Notes under the pieces: model-generated
The model's input: only the letters and a program-made list of their open reading frames with translations
Databases searched by the model: none
What the model was told of the DNA's origin: nothing
Part shown: positions 1-12,257 of the stretch, in pieces
Position numbering within the stretch: the stretch's first letter is position 1
Layout of the letters: the number at the start of each line of letters is the position of its first letter
Made by a program: the position numbers and the translations under genes
Source of the DNA: Tigriopus japonicus
Taxonomy: Eukaryota; Arthropoda; Copepoda; Harpacticoida; Harpacticidae
Direction: 5' to 3'
Length of the DNA: 64,000 nt
Assembly (NCBI GenBank): GCA_010645155.1
Contig: CM021314.1
Location: 3,280,499-3,344,498 of the forward strand

Positions 1-308
1 TTTGACGATAAACATTTCCATCGTAGATTTATTGCACTCTCAACCTGATGTTCCTCCAGTCGATCCCACTGTGTTCCAAACCGCTCGACAAAAGCCACTT
101 GAGGTTAAAACTAGCTTCTAAGGTGACCATTGTAAGTTGCGTAGCAACCGTGGTTGAAAATCAATGTCATGGTGCCAACCAAGGTCCGTAGGTGTTCTCA
201 GCTCGGTCCAAACGAAAGCAGCCTAAACTTTCTTCTTTCAGTCCATTCCTTGATCTTCCCTAATCCGAACGTGCAGCAATCATGTTGAATGAGAAAAGTG
301 TATTCATT

Positions 309-1340
309 TTTTTGGAGGGGAAGGGCCTTTTTTCACTGCCGCTACAAGGAAACAAATAAATCCATGTAAACAAATAAATCATAAACTGGCTAATTTAAAT
401 TACTTGCATTTATATGAAATTTGGTCCACGAACGATTTACTGTTAGCAGATTGAATAGTGGGTCGATCAGGAATGGTATTTAAAAAAATGTCCAATCCTG
501 CCTTAAATGTTCATATACATACATATAACCTACATATTACCGACGAAGACTAATGAATGGGCAACAAATTGAACAATAAAGGAGCCTGATAAAGAAGAGA
601 GGAGGACTTCATTGTTCGAACTAGCCTCGATTCCTTGGGATTTGGAGGTGCTCTCACTACATAAGTAAAACCTCTATAATCGCTACAACTGACCTCAAAT
701 CCTGGGTTAGGACAGAGCCCATGAATTAAAAACAAACAGTATCAGATACCTTTCATACCTTCTCTGAGTACTGTACCAACTTCTGTAGTCTCTCCCAACA
801 TAATATAAAAATTGAGGACGACTTCTTCGAGATGATGAACCATCCACTTCAGCGAGAGAACAAAGCAATCCCTCGCACCAACCTCGATATCCGAAGACAC
901 TTCTTGACCAACCGCTCCGCCTTATCATGGAACTCATTGCCATCTCCAGCCAAGAAAGCCAAAACTATCAATGAATTCTAGTCGATATTTGACTCCAACA
1001 ATCTTCAAAGCACAAACAAATTTAACATGCTCTACACATTCCCCCTTCAAAACAACCAACACCTGTGATGCTCCTAGTGAAACTTTTTTGGACGTGCTCG
1101 ACTTTTTGCAAACCTGCATTAGTCATTGGAGCCCAAATGGGTGAGGCATATTCTAGATGAGGCTGGACAATTGACTTGTACAAAGTTAGCATCGTAACTG
1201 GATGTGCTCATCGAACTTTCCATCATCTTGGATGACAACTCCCAAATCCTTCACGGACGATACCTGCTCAATATCACAACCTTTGACCGTGGAACAGCTA
1301 ATCGTACATGTATATTTCGGCCGGGAAATGCAATCTAGAA
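309..1340 (-). pseudogene. Non-LTR retrotransposon relic, copy A (C-terminal RT region)
   Basis: The minus strand shows broken pieces of the C-terminal part of a non-LTR reverse transcriptase ORF. They match, stretch by stretch, the better copy at 10841-12257: the segment around 'HGLCPNPGFE' (697-735), the proline/asparagine-rich stretch near 640, and the 'DLGVVIQDDGKFDEHIQL' block (1186-1240). Several frameshifts and deletions break the frame. The element's 3' end is near 309, where a short A-run on the minus strand follows the same end sequence as copy B. The 5' part is missing. The minus-strand ORF at 1335-1535 does not match copy B and may be other DNA. Confidence 0.75.
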
Positions 1341-1540
1341 AACTTTTTTGATCAGGCTGGATGAAACCTTCAAGGCTTCTATTGGCTTGGCTGATCTTTT
1401 TAATTTGAAAAGAAGTATTCCCCTGAGAGTCCATCTCAACTGATGTGGAAGTTGGCTCACTAAAACAAAAAGGGACGTGCTTCGCTTGAAATAACAGAAT
1501 GACCAGCGGGCCTCGTTTGGGTTGTCAAGGGACACATTTT

Positions 1541-4500
1541 ACGTCAAAAAAGTTCCATTAGTTGCTTTTCGTAAGCACGACCCCTGGGTTACAACTCAAA
1601 AGAGTATAGACCTACCAAACTCGGTGTCTGTTGCATAAAAGATCGAGCAATGGTACTGGTTCAGGGCTTTAATACATTTGGGCCCGTTGAAAGCAAAGTT
1701 TTCAAAGTATGGAATCAGAAAAAAGTTTTAGATGACAAACAATTTGCTTGGAAGAACTTGACACGAATAATTAAGTGTAAAACAAAGCAATATTGCATGT
1801 TGAAATAAAATGGCTGAAAGGATGGGCTCTAATCCTGATATGACAAACACACGAAATCTGCTGCCAAACAAGCAGCACAAACCTTAGCCAGATCTGCTCC
1901 CATATGAAGGGGAGGGGAATGGGGGATTCTGTCTTTTTCCCCCTCTATCTACTTCAAACCCAAATATCTGTTCTTTTTATCATTCTTGACTGTCCTAGCA
2001 TGATATACTAGTATTAAATTTACTAAAATGCTGGTCCAAGGGACATAAATACACTCGATTGCACACACGCACAACTACAGGTTCGGCGGCCCAAGTGTAG
2101 ATTTTGGCATTTTAGCACAAAATCAGTCAGGCCTGATTAAGGCTTATAGGCTTATTTTTTTTGCCCATCCTTAAATGTTAGTTATGCGAATCTCAACATG
2201 AAACAGTCCATTCCAACCCAAAATTCTGACCTCCTCCTCCTAAGGGATAAATTGCAAGGCACTTTGCTAACTGCCCAAATTATTTCATCGATGTCATGAC
2301 CTCATCCATGTCAAAGGATTCCAACACACGGTGTTCCGAATGGCTTTTAAGGTTTGAATCAAAATACCCAAAGACATCATGGCACTTTTTGGCCCCACAA
2401 TTCAATGGGGAACAACTTTACTTTTATTTTATTATATAAGTTTAGGCCCAGGGAAAAAGTTATGTACCTAAGAACCTATTAATTATAACATTTTTTAATA
2501 ACCTATTTAACCCATATTTAGAGACCATTTAGTTACCTTATGAATCCAAATTGAATAAAAATTCATAGATCAACAGCTGAGTTATTTGACTTTGAATGGT
2601 CCATTTTTGATCCCAAAAAGCAGAAAAACGCTACAGTTATATGAAAAACAAATTCCCAAAGATTTCATACAGCTTTTCAATATTGCAAAAATAAATGATT
2701 TTTTTGAGTTTTGGTGTTTATGTCAAAATGGCTCAAAACAATCAAAAATATCACCTAAAAGGCACTTAAAATATATTTTGCATAAAAAGTCTTTTACAGT
2801 ATCAAAGACACTCAAAGTTGGGCAATAATTAGAAGTGTTGAAAAAACGGTTAATGTGTCAAGTTTCGAGTTTAGTCCATTTTGAACATGGTCCTTCTAGA
2901 AATCGTAAATTTGAATATGAATCTGTTAGACATATTTGTTGCAATTTTGTCAGAACACTCATCATAGCGCACTCTAAATAGTTAAGAAATATGTTTTACA
3001 AAAATCTTGTGTAAGTGCCTTTTTAGTTCCTTTCAAATATAATGCATTGTAAGATTCTCTTTAACTGTAAAGCAATTAAAGTGTGGCATTGTTGTGCCTT
3101 TTCAAGTTTTCATGGAAGGAGAAAGAGCGTGGATATGTAAGTAATACAAGTTCTAGTGGTTGGAAAGTGTCGCCAATCCTCGTAAAAAATTATCATTTTT
3201 GCTAACACTAAGCGATTTTTCTCTGAGGAATTGTGACTGGAGTGCCAAAATGATGTCGAGACTTTCCAAACTTTCCATCTTACTTGGATAGAACTGATTT
3301 CAGAACTGAACGTGTGGAAACGACGTTGATTGTCTTGATAGTGTTCATTAATCACCAGAACTGTTCCCAACTCGTTAAAACGAGAAAGACAAATCTAAAA
3401 AAAGTTTGCGGTTATTTGCAGTCTCAAATCTCAGAAATACGCTATCATTGTTCTAAAGTCTCTTGACACCGAATTTCGGTTTCTTTCAGCCGAAACGTTT
3501 AGTTCCAATGAATTAGTGGTCGGACGTACAGAAAGTCGGACGAATTCTGCCAAGGATTCTTGTGACCAAATGGCTATGAATGTGTAAGAGCTCATTCTTA
3601 TCCTCCAACAAACTATTAAATATTGTCAAGAATTCCCGGGTTTAGTTCATATTTTTGTTGATCAGCAACCTTGGATCAAGCCAAATAATTGCTTTTCCCT
3701 CAATGAAGCAAACCTCAACTTTCGAACACCAAAGCGAGATACTCGATCCATCCTTATCCAAATGACCCCACAAATTCATGGCTGAATTTAACCCACCGCA
3801 CTAATCCACTGACACCCCATTTGGTTCCTCATAGATGAACTCAAATTTTGCTCTTGAATGGTTAATTTAACTGTACCAAGGATATCTAGAGCTGGCAAAT
3901 TCTTGAGGTCTATGGCAACACCTTAGTTTTCCAAATTTAGGCCCTTAGTAATATGGGTTGTTATGGTATTACTATAATTAATTGCATTTTTCTTATGTAA
4001 TGATTACATAGCATTACATTTTGGGAAAGCTGTAATTGTAATTGGTAAAATTTTGTAATCATGACCAAGGCCACCAAGTTTTGGTAACAAATATTGCCAA
4101 AAATGCAGCATTTTTTGTGATCATTTTGAGAAATAATGTGACAAATTCGGATTTTTGACAATTTTCCCAGCACTTTTCACATTTATTTCAATAGAAACTG
4201 ACCTTTTCCTATACTCCCATCATCTGTAAGTCTGACTTTATGGCTTGGAATAGTTGAAAAGGAAAATACATGTTGTTACAACTAAAATAGATGCTCCCAG
4301 CTTTTCTTTTTTATATTTTGCCATCCTTTGTTCGCAACATTCAGAAGAGAACAAGCAATTTCCCCATTCTTTTTTGAAATTTTCCCACTTTCAAATTTTG
4401 GACAAATTTCGCAGATTTTGGTAATTACATTGAAAATTATAATGTTCAAGTACCTGGTGCACCCGAAGATAAACTAAATGTTTGTTTGTTGCAACTATAG

Positions 4501-5954
4501 AGTCCTTTAAGCGCAAACAATGAAATAAAAAATATTTGCAACGTCTCAGCTTTAGGACACAAAATTTCTGTTCTTACGTGTCCAGTATGTTTTGAGAAGT
4601 CATGAAATGGGTCATTTTTGAAAACTTCGGAAACTTTTGTGCCAGGCTTCAATTTTGGAAGCTAAACAATGGTGACCTCCCATTCTTTAAAAATGCAAGT
4701 TCAAATAGTTTCTGCAAATGTGTTTTTGGTAGTTTCCTTGAATTGTATTAATCAAAGAGTATTTCACGTGTACGCAAAAAGTTCTTTAAGTGGAACCGGT
4801 AAAATAGAGAACACCTGCAACCTTTGAGCTTTGCGACTCAAAATTCCCAATTTTACGTGTCCAAAATTTATTGAGAAGTTCAAAAATGGGTCAAACTTTT
4901 GTGTCAGGGTTCAATTTTGGGAGCTGTAGTAGTACGGTGACCTCCCAGTCAGCTGTTCGTTAAAGGACCGTATACTAGATGCCTAGAAATCCTAGAGTGC
5001 TTCAGTAAAAGAAATAACATGTGAAAAGCCATTTGTTCAATGTGCAGGCATTTCAGACTCAAAAACAAAATTTTATTACAATGACATCTAATTGTCATTG
5101 CTGTGAAACATCAGTCTTTTGGGTGTGCAGTTTTTTACTTAAGTTAATTTATTAATTTATCAATTTAATAAAAAGAAAGTTACTTTTAACTTTGTCATAA
5201 TGTTCCTCAACAGTTTGCACTTATTGCATTTTCATACATTTTTAGCGTTATTATTTGCATTTTTTGGGCAGGCCTATAATGACTGAGGAATGTTATTTCT
5301 TTTTTTGTAAATGTTAAATATGAATAGTTACTTTTTCCTAAAGTAATGTCGAATTTAATGAGATATTTCTTTTGGGTAATTACTAGGGGCGGAATAAAGT
5401 TGAAAAAAATGTCAAAAACGAAGTTAGAAAAGTTGTAACTTTGGCCAATAAAGGTTTTTCGAATAAAAATGGCGAAAAAGTTTTTCCCTAAAAATAGCCA
5501 AAAAGTTTTTGCAGCGAGGAATGACCAAAAAATATTTTTTTTGTGACAAGTTATTGGTCACTTGTCAAGTGTCACTTAAAAGGCCAAAGTATTTGATCTG
5601 TTGTTTTTCAGCCGGCAATTTGTTTTGTCCTTGATATTTAGGTCAAAAACTTTCCTTCTCGTTCCTTTAGCTAAAAAATGACGACCTTTTTAGGTCTGAT
5701 CTAGATATGAAAAAAATGGGTCAAAGAAACGTAAATTGTCCCTATTGAAATTTCTATAAAATGTGAAAAGTTAAAATTAGGTTGTTAATCCCAAAACGAA
5801 TTTCCCAAAACGGCCAAAAACAGTTTTTAAAAATATAAAGATAAAACATTTTTAATCCTCGCTCTAGAAATGGCTCCAAAGCAAAACCTCTTTTCGACGT
5901 TAATATCACTCCTTTGGTATGTCCTCAAGAACATTTATGGCCTCTGTCCTCATC
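1541..5954. other. Intergenic AT-rich DNA, no gene recognised
   Basis: Only short ORFs with no recognisable motif, many oligo-A/T runs, and the diverged duplication listed at 4500-4950. A TAGGGGCGG at 5394 looks like one end of a hAT-type element, but no partner end was found. Confidence 0.5.
4500..4950 (+). repeat. Diverged direct duplication, about 280-bp period
   Basis: 4500-4683 and 4780-4950 align along their length with many substitutions. Both have 'CTTTAAG' near the start, 'TTACGTGTCCA' in the middle, 'TTTTGAGAAGT' or 'TATTGAGAAGTTC', a 'TGTGYCAGG' block and 'GGTGACCTCCCA' at the end. No coding potential. A short relative of the 'CTTTNRTGTCAGGGT' block occurs near 40785 (minus) and 41353 (plus), so this may be a dispersed family. 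Confidence 0.6.
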
Positions 5955-5959
5955 CAAAC

Positions 5960-6204
5960 TGAAATGTCCGGGAGACCAATGAAGAGTGATAACCTAGGGT
6001 GTATATTTAACATAGATTCAGATATAGCTACATATATAAATGCATATGTTTAGGTTATAAATGTACAAAAAGTGGTAGTTGGTAGAATATTCGTACCCCG
6101 TCAATGCTGTCTCTTCAGGTTCTTGTTGGAGAGTGTCGGTTTGATTTGATTCTTCGCTTTGTGAGCAATGTGAACTGAGGTGAGCCAAGAGCTCAGATGC
6201 GTCA
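5960..6204 (-). repeat. 3' LTR
   Basis: 245 bp, TG...CA on the minus strand. It holds the AT-rich segment near 6001-6065. It differs from the other LTR at three bases, including its intact first TG. Confidence 0.92.
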
Positions 6205-6216
6205 TGATTCCCAAGC

Positions 6217-7207
6217 TTATGGGGTCTCCGGGTCAGGGCCAGGGGGGCCGCAGGACCTTGTGTGGGCTCTATGTGGTGGGAATGTTGGATGTCGGGCCTT
6301 GGGAGGCGCTTCCTGATCTAGCATGAGCCTCACGGCTTTCAACTGTTCTGCTAGGGTGTGTGATGGAGCAGTATGGAAGTCCCATTCCTCATCATTCCTG
6401 GGGCTGCCTGTTGGGTCTTTAAGGGTTGGCAGCTCCTCCACGCATTTAAAGGATTCGTTGGTGTCCTCTTGGTCCCGTGAGTTGATGGATGGTTCCAGGA
6501 GTGTGATGGCATCCAGCGTTGGATCTGTGAGGGGAGCCCTGCGGTCCGTCTTGGCATGCTGCGGCATTGGTATGGGCTTTATGTGGTCCCTGTGTCGATC
6601 CGTCCTAATCCCTGTTCTGGGGCACCTCATGCGATATGTTTCCCCATGCAGACAGGACTCAACCACCATCCTGTCCTCAGAGAATAGTGGCTCAAACTTT
6701 GACCCCCTAGGCAGATTCTTGGTCCGGACCCATTGTCCTGGCTTTGGACGCATATCTTTCTTGGGGTGCCTCCATCTTGCTTTTCTTTCTGACTTTATCA
6801 GGTGGTCTCTACTTGATGCCTCAGTGCATGCTTTGGGGTCTTTTTTCCTTAGCATGAGTTCAAGTGGGATGAAGCCTGTGGCTGGGTGAGGGGTACGGCA
6901 ATAGTCTTCCAAGGCCTCCGAGATTGCCCGCTCCATGCCCGGTATGGTGTGATTTGACATCTTTATGGCTTTGCCAATGAGTTTCATGGCGCACTCTGCT
7001 GGGTATGAGGGATACGACACCCAGATTGGCTGCTTCATGTGCTCTAGAAACTACCTCTGCCCTAATGGAGGTTAGGACCACTAGTCGTTCCCCCTTTGTG
7101 TGACGGTTAGTTCCCTGAAGATGGGCTTGTATTGGCAGAGTTGCCGCCAGTCCTAGGGGGTGGTTCCTCGCTGGAGATGGCGTCTGAGGGCCGCAATTTC
7201 TGGGCAT
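6217..7207 (-). pseudogene. Integrase remnant (zinc-region start and C-terminal part)
   Basis: 7207-7060 in one frame carries a segment like the start of the integrase zinc-binding domain (G-E-R-L-V-V...R-A-H-E-A). 7038-6217 in another frame carries the end of the catalytic core and the C-terminal domain: a helix with 'CAMKLIGKAIK', 'YCRTPHPATGFIPLELMLRK', then 'KPGQWVRTKNL' and a Pro/Arg-rich tail. The core carrying the D-D-E acids has been deleted between them, near 7040-7060. The antisense ORF 6323-6889 is a shadow. Confidence 0.8.
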
Positions 7208-7938
7208 CTGGCGGCCACCTCTGCCACTCTCTTCGGGCCAATGGCCGGCAAAATATCATGGCAATGAAGGTGATACAGGAGCTTCTTGCACTCATCTGCT
7301 TCACCCTGCACCTCCCTGGGGAGTTCCCTCCATGGGACAGGGTTCCGCGAGAGATAATCTGCTGGGTTGTCCGTGCCTTTGAGGTGACGGACTATGAACT
7401 TGACATCCTGATGCCGGAGCTTAATGCGGTCTGTGCGTACTGATCCCAGCCTAGTATCGCCGAACACCGAGGCCAAGGGCTTATGGTCTGTGTGGACAAC
7501 CACCTCCAGTTTCCCCAGGAGGTAGAGGCGGAATCTTCTCAGGCCAAAGTCAACCGCCAATGCCTCCAGATCAAGCTGGGGATACCTCTTCTTGGTGGCC
7601 GATGTCGACCTCGAGGCCATGGCCACTGGCCTAGTCCCCTGCAGGGTATCCCCTTGTGCCATTATGGCTCCAAGTCCCTCCCGGTGGGCATCGACAATGA
7701 CATGAGCTCTCAGCGTCGTATCAAAGAAGGCCAATCGCATATCTTCACTGAGGGCGTTTCGGAGGGTCTCAAACTCTTGCTGATGCGTCTCTTCCCATTT
7801 GAACGGGACATGTTTCTTTGTGAGTGCTCGGAGGTGGGGTGTTTTGCCTGCAATTGAGGGGATAAAGTCTTTGTTAGACCGGGCCATGCATAAGAAGGTA
7901 CTAAGGTAAGGACAGGTACTCAGAGGCTTGATCCTCAT
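7153..7938 (-). pseudogene. Reverse transcriptase C-terminus and RNase H (Ty3/gypsy pol)
   Basis: 261 codons. Residues about 11-65 resemble the connection region of gypsy-type reverse transcriptase (Y-L-S..F-I-P..A..L..L..K...F.W). Residues about 78-200 are RNase H, with the four acidic catalytic positions present: D83, E125, D151 in 'HTDHKPL' and D194 in 'NPADYLSR'. The polymerase palm with its Y-x-D-D box is missing, deleted at the junction with gag. After residue 200 comes linker sequence towards the integrase. The N-terminal 10 residues overlap the gag fragment in another frame. No function is expected for this copy. Confidence 0.88.
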
Positions 7939-8233
7939 ATCGGTCTTTGAGGAAGGTCATTATTTCCGTGAAGGTAGTCTCCCCCTGCCTGAAGTTTGGA
8001 AAGTGGGCATCTACAATGCGGGCTGTAGGTGTCTCGAGGGCAAGCTCCAAGAGCCTTTTCCATGCTCTGTTGGCAGCCGCATTGTTTGCATCTGGTCTCT
8101 TTGCGTGTTGGCAGTAGCCTTCTGCAAAGGCCTCAAACCTCCTAGACCAAAAGCGGAAGGCCTCGCTTCTTTCGCTCTCTGCATGATCCAGGTGGTTGAA
8201 AGTGGGAGGCATGATTGGGTGGCAGTGAGACAT
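7901..8233 (-). pseudogene. gag-like fragment of the LTR element
   Basis: 110 codons directly after the primer-binding site. The start fits a gag N-terminus: helical, Arg/Glu-rich, with F-R-F-W-x-R-R-F-E. The frame ends where it meets reverse-transcriptase sequence, so the capsid end, any zinc knuckle and the protease are lost at a deletion near 7905-7925. Gag identity rests on position and general character, since gag is poorly conserved. Confidence 0.6.
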
Positions 8234-8285
8234 GACGGGGTATATCCGGGGGTACGTCGCCGCCTTCAGTTTGCAGGTCCTTAAA

Positions 8286-8297
8286 GCCTCGTTGCCA
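8286..8297 (-). other. Primer-binding site
   Basis: TGGCAACGAGGC starts one base inside the 5' LTR on the minus strand. A leading TGG matches the CCA end of a priming tRNA, as expected for this class. The tRNA itself was not identified. Confidence 0.6.
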
Positions 8298-8298
8298 T

Positions 8299-8543
8299 TG
8301 AAATGTCCGGGAGACCAATGAAGAGTGATAACCTAGGGTGTATATTTAACATAGATTCAGATATAGCTACATATATAAATGCATATGTTTAGGTTATAAA
8401 TGTACAAAAAGTGGTAGTTGGTAGAATATTCGTACCCCGTCAGTGCTGTCTCTTCAGGTTCTTGTTGGAGAGTGTCGGTTTGATTTGATTCTTCGCTTTG
8501 TGAGCAATGTGAACTGAGGTGAGCCAAGAGCTCAGCTGCGTCG
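8299..8543 (-). repeat. 5' LTR
   Basis: 245 bp, nearly identical to 5960-6204. Its outer end reads CG instead of TG on the minus strand, a mutation in the bases normally needed by integrase. Confidence 0.92.
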
Positions 8544-8776
8544 CAAACCTTGGCTAGAATTAATAGACAAATTACAATACAGTACATTTTAATATGTAGT
8601 TGCAGTAAAATAAATGTGTGCTATTTTCTGACCTAAAAATGTCATGTCGATACATAAAATCTCAAATGAGGAAAAAATATCTCTCACAAATCTCGGTGAA
8701 AATCTCGGTCTCACAAATCTCGGCGAAAGCTTGTAATGTTAAGTTTGTCTTTTTTTACCTTTTCTTCCTTTAGAAC

Positions 8777-9460
8777 TAGGGCTGATTCTCGAGAATTCTC
8801 GAGAATTTCTCGAAAAAATCGAGGATCGAAAATTCTCGAGAATTTTTCCGAATCCTCGAGAATTTTCGAGAATTTTTTATTAAATTACTCTAGGTCATAT
8901 TTTGGAATTGATGGCAAAACTGTTTCATTCAAAACAAAAGTTTCAAGTAAAAGAACAATAGGAGCCATGAGCAATGTTTGAAACTTTATAAACATATTTA
9001 TGGTACATTCGAACAAGAAAATAACTCGTGAACCAGCCCAAACAAAATCTTCTCTGTCCAGATTCGAGGCAAGATTCTGTGTCTGATTTTTTTTGAGATT
9101 CTAATGGCTGTGGTGGTGTGTACAAGAAACCCCTGTTTTGAAAATTACAGCTGACCAAAAATGCGAAAATCTCCGAAGTTTTAACAATGTCAGTAGAACG
9201 TTTCAGAAATGTCAGAAATGAAATTTCAGATATTATTGTCCGTGAGGTCCAATCATTGTTTTTCACACTCATGTTCATATTAATTTTGGTATAAACTTAA
9301 AAAAAAAACCATTTCAAGTGCTTTGGAAGCTTTGAATGTACATTTTTTTCGCTATTTTCACTTTTTCTCAAATTCTCGAGAATTCTCGAGAATTTTTCTC
9401 GAATTCTCGAGAAATTCTCATTCTCGAGAATTGAAATGTTCGAGAAAATCGTCAGCCCTA
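8777..9460. mobile_element. hAT-type non-autonomous element with CTCGAGAA arrays
   Basis: 684 bp with terminal TAGGGCTGA...TCAGCCCTA. A perfect 8-bp duplication TTTAGAAC lies at 8769-8776 and 9461-9468. Both subterminal regions (about 8785-8880 and 9368-9445) are packed with the palindrome TTCTCGAGAA and variants. No transposase is present. 8-bp duplications and short TIRs of this kind are typical of hAT elements. Confidence 0.88.
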
Positions 9461-9468
9461 TTTAGAAC

Positions 9469-10526
9469 ACATTTTTGCCTTGCACAAGTTTTAATAGAAT
9501 TAAATATTATTAACATTTGATTAACCATTAAAAAGTTCCAAAAAGTTATTGATTTTTTGAAAAAGTGCCTGTAAATTATACAGTTCACACACTTCCCCGC
9601 AAGAGTTAAGTTATCAACTCACAAAAATGCCAAAAGTTGTTGCGAAAAAAAATTGAAACATTGATGACTTCGACTAAAACGGCCAAAAGTTATAATTTTA
9701 GTGGAAGTTGCATTTTGCAACTCTGTAGGAACCATATTGATAACACCCAACTAGCCAGTTTTCCGTTGTACCGAGCTTTCAGTTGTACCCAGTTTTCCGT
9801 TGTGCCCAATTTTCCTGTGTTGAGTTATCCCATGTACCGATTAATTCTGGAACCATCTCAACCCAATTTCAATCTTTAGAACAAAGGTATTGTGAAGTTT
9901 GCACTGCATGATTCGGTCATTTGACGGCTTCAGTAATAATTCAAAGAACTTGGAGAAACTCTGCAGTATTTCCATTATGAAAACAGAAATCCGGCCAAAC
10001 AATTTACGATTTCGGCAAAAAATCGGACACGATCGGACTTTTGTTAATCCAAATTAGAACAAAAACCCAATTGATTTCGTCATCATTTCAGGTACAGATA
10101 ACCATGAGACCACCTTTGGAATGGGCAAAAAGAAAGCTTTAGAAAATTGTTTTAAGCATGTTTTAAGTAACATTATACCAATTTTTGGACTTTGACCTAA
10201 TTAACAGAACTCTTGATTTAGAACTCGTCTACATTTGCAGCACTATCCCTTCACCTAAAAACTGGTCTCAAATGTCTTAGGAACTCAAAAATAACTTCTC
10301 AAGCTCAATTAAACGCCGTGCGCTGGTATTTTCCCCAACATCTGGTTTTTGTCGCTTAAACAATTCCATTAGTAGCACGCATGTTTTTTTGATCTGCTTA
10401 CTTTAAGTGTGATAAGCTATCTACAGGTAACAAAATCATAGCTACACAACGATCCAATAAATATCCGGAAAAGTTGGCCTGATTACATATGAATTTATTA
10501 TTGCTTGCTTTGGGGAGAACTATGTA
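9469..10526. other. Intergenic, no gene recognised
   Basis: AT-rich DNA with only short unrecognisable ORFs. A small imperfect repeat at 9774-9823 (TTGTACCCAGTTTTCCGTTGT-like units) is visible. Confidence 0.45.
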
Positions 10527-10840
10527 CTAATGACCAGGGTTGCATCGGAGAAAAACCCGCCCGGTTTTTTCGGGTGTTTTTTTCGGGCGGGGTTTTCGGG
10601 TTTTTCGTTTCTGGGTTTTTCGTTTTTTCGGATTTTTTGATTTTTCTGCTTTCTTCAATATTATTATTTAAATTATTAACTCTTCATATTATGTTCTGCA
10701 TACTGGACCACATTAATATATCACACCTGAGTTTTTGACGGTAAACGACATACTTGTAACTCGATTCTTTCGAAAGAAATCGCATCTTTTGGCATTTTTT
10801 GTCTCAATTTCTTAAATCCTGCGGGAAATTATTATTATTA

Positions 10841-12257
10841 TTTTTTTTTGGGGGGGGGGCGGATTTTTCAATACCGCTACAAGGAATGGGATTCCCTGTA
10901 AAGAGAGTTAATCATTATTATAGTTTCAATAATTAATGTTTATATGAAATTTGATCTACCAATGAGTTACTGTTGGCAGATCTATACAACCCTTGTATAG
11001 TGGGTTGGTCAGGAATAGTATTTAAGAATTTGTCCAATCCTGCCTTAAATGCTGTTAGAGGATCAGCTCCTACATATTCCCGACGAAGGCAAATAGGCAA
11101 CAAATTGAACAATGAAGGAGCCCGATAAAGAAGAGAGGAGGACTTCATTGTTCGAATTAGGCTTGATTCCTTAGGATTTGGAGGTGCTCTCAGAGCACAC
11201 GTAAAACCTCTACGATCGCTACAACTGATCTCAAATCCTGGGTTAGGACAGAGCCCATGAATGCTCTTGAAAACATACAGTATCAGATACCTTTCATACC
11301 TTCTCTGAGTACTGTACAACCCTAACTTCTGGAGCCTCTCCCAATATGAGAGCTCTCTCATTCCTGTGATGTTCCTAATAAAACATCTTTGGACCTGCTC
11401 GACCTTTTGCAAACCTGCTGAACTCATTGGAGCCCAAATGGGTGAGGCATATTCAAGATGCGGCTGGACAATCGACTTGTACAGAGTTAGCATCGTAATA
11501 CTATCTCTGGACTTGAAAGTGCGATAGATCCAGCCGCACGTTTGAAATGCCTAACCCACTTTAACTGGATATGCTCATCAAACTTTCCATCATCTTGGAC
11601 GACAACTCCCAAATCTTTCATGGACGATACCTGCTCAATATCACAACCTCCATTGTCTTTGAGAGGGACATGTAATTTTGACGCCCCATACGTCATTGTG
11701 CGGAATTTCATCCCGTTCAATGCCATGTTACTCTCGCCAACCCAAGAGTAGACCTTCTCCAAGTCCTCAACTAAACATTTCGAGTCCTGCCCATTCCTTC
11801 CACAAACTAATTTTGTGTCATCAGCATATGAAGAAATACTGGCTTTTGTTCTAAAATTCTGGAGAGGAGCAATAAAGAGAATAAACAAGAGCGGACCTAA
11901 AAGTGAACCTTGCGGGACACCTGACTTGACATCATACATGTCGCTAAAAGATCCTTCGACTTTAACCATTTGCTTCCTTTCGCTTATGAAACTATCAATC
12001 CAAGTCAGGACCTTACCCTGGACCCCTAACTCTTTGAGTTGATCGAGCAAAAGACCATGATCTACCTTATCAAAGGCCTTGGCAAAGACAAGATAGAATA
12101 CATCAACTGACTCATGACTTTCGAGCCCTTCAATGATTTGCTCAATATGATCAAGCAATTGGGTTACTGTACTAAAATGAGCTCGAAACCCATGCTGTCC
12201 AGAAGGAATTAAATCATGTAAAAGGATTTCTCCCGACAGCTTCAATCCGACCCCCAA
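10841..12257 (-). pseudogene. Non-LTR retrotransposon, copy B (reverse transcriptase, 5' truncated)
   Basis: Two ORFs in different frames: 12257-11487 with the reverse transcriptase palm, and 11493-10933 with the thumb and C-terminal region. Seen: 'QHGFR', 'AFDKVDH', 'GVPQGSLLGPLLF' and the 'YADD' active-site box. A frameshift lies near 11555, because the frame of the second ORF continues upstream to about 11550. The first catalytic aspartate is replaced by valine: 'YLVFAKAFDK', where copy C keeps 'YLDFA'. The 5' half with any endonuclease is missing. The 3' end has a G/C tract, an A-run and an (AAT)n tail on the minus strand at about 10825-10860. General form fits the Jockey/CR1-like group, but the clade is not assigned. 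Confidence 0.9.

Larger units (their letters stand above)
5955..8548 (-). mobile_element. Ty3/gypsy-type LTR retrotransposon, internally deleted, with target duplication
   Basis: Two 245-bp direct repeats (5960-6204 and 8299-8543) flank 2.1 kb of broken gag-pol on the minus strand. A 5-bp duplication CAAAC sits on both sides (5955-5959, 8544-8548). The LTRs differ at only three positions, so insertion is recent. The order is gag fragment, end of reverse transcriptase plus RNase H, start of the integrase zinc region, end of integrase. Protease, the reverse transcriptase palm and most of the integrase core are absent, so the copy is non-autonomous and may have mobilised in trans. Confidence 0.93.

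Noticed and set aside
6323..6889. 188-codon plus-strand ORF
   Set aside because: Lies exactly antisense to the integrase remnant, which has recognisable family sequence. GC-richer composition of the element explains the open shadow frame. The same holds for 7132-7443, 7483-7857 and 7928-8284.
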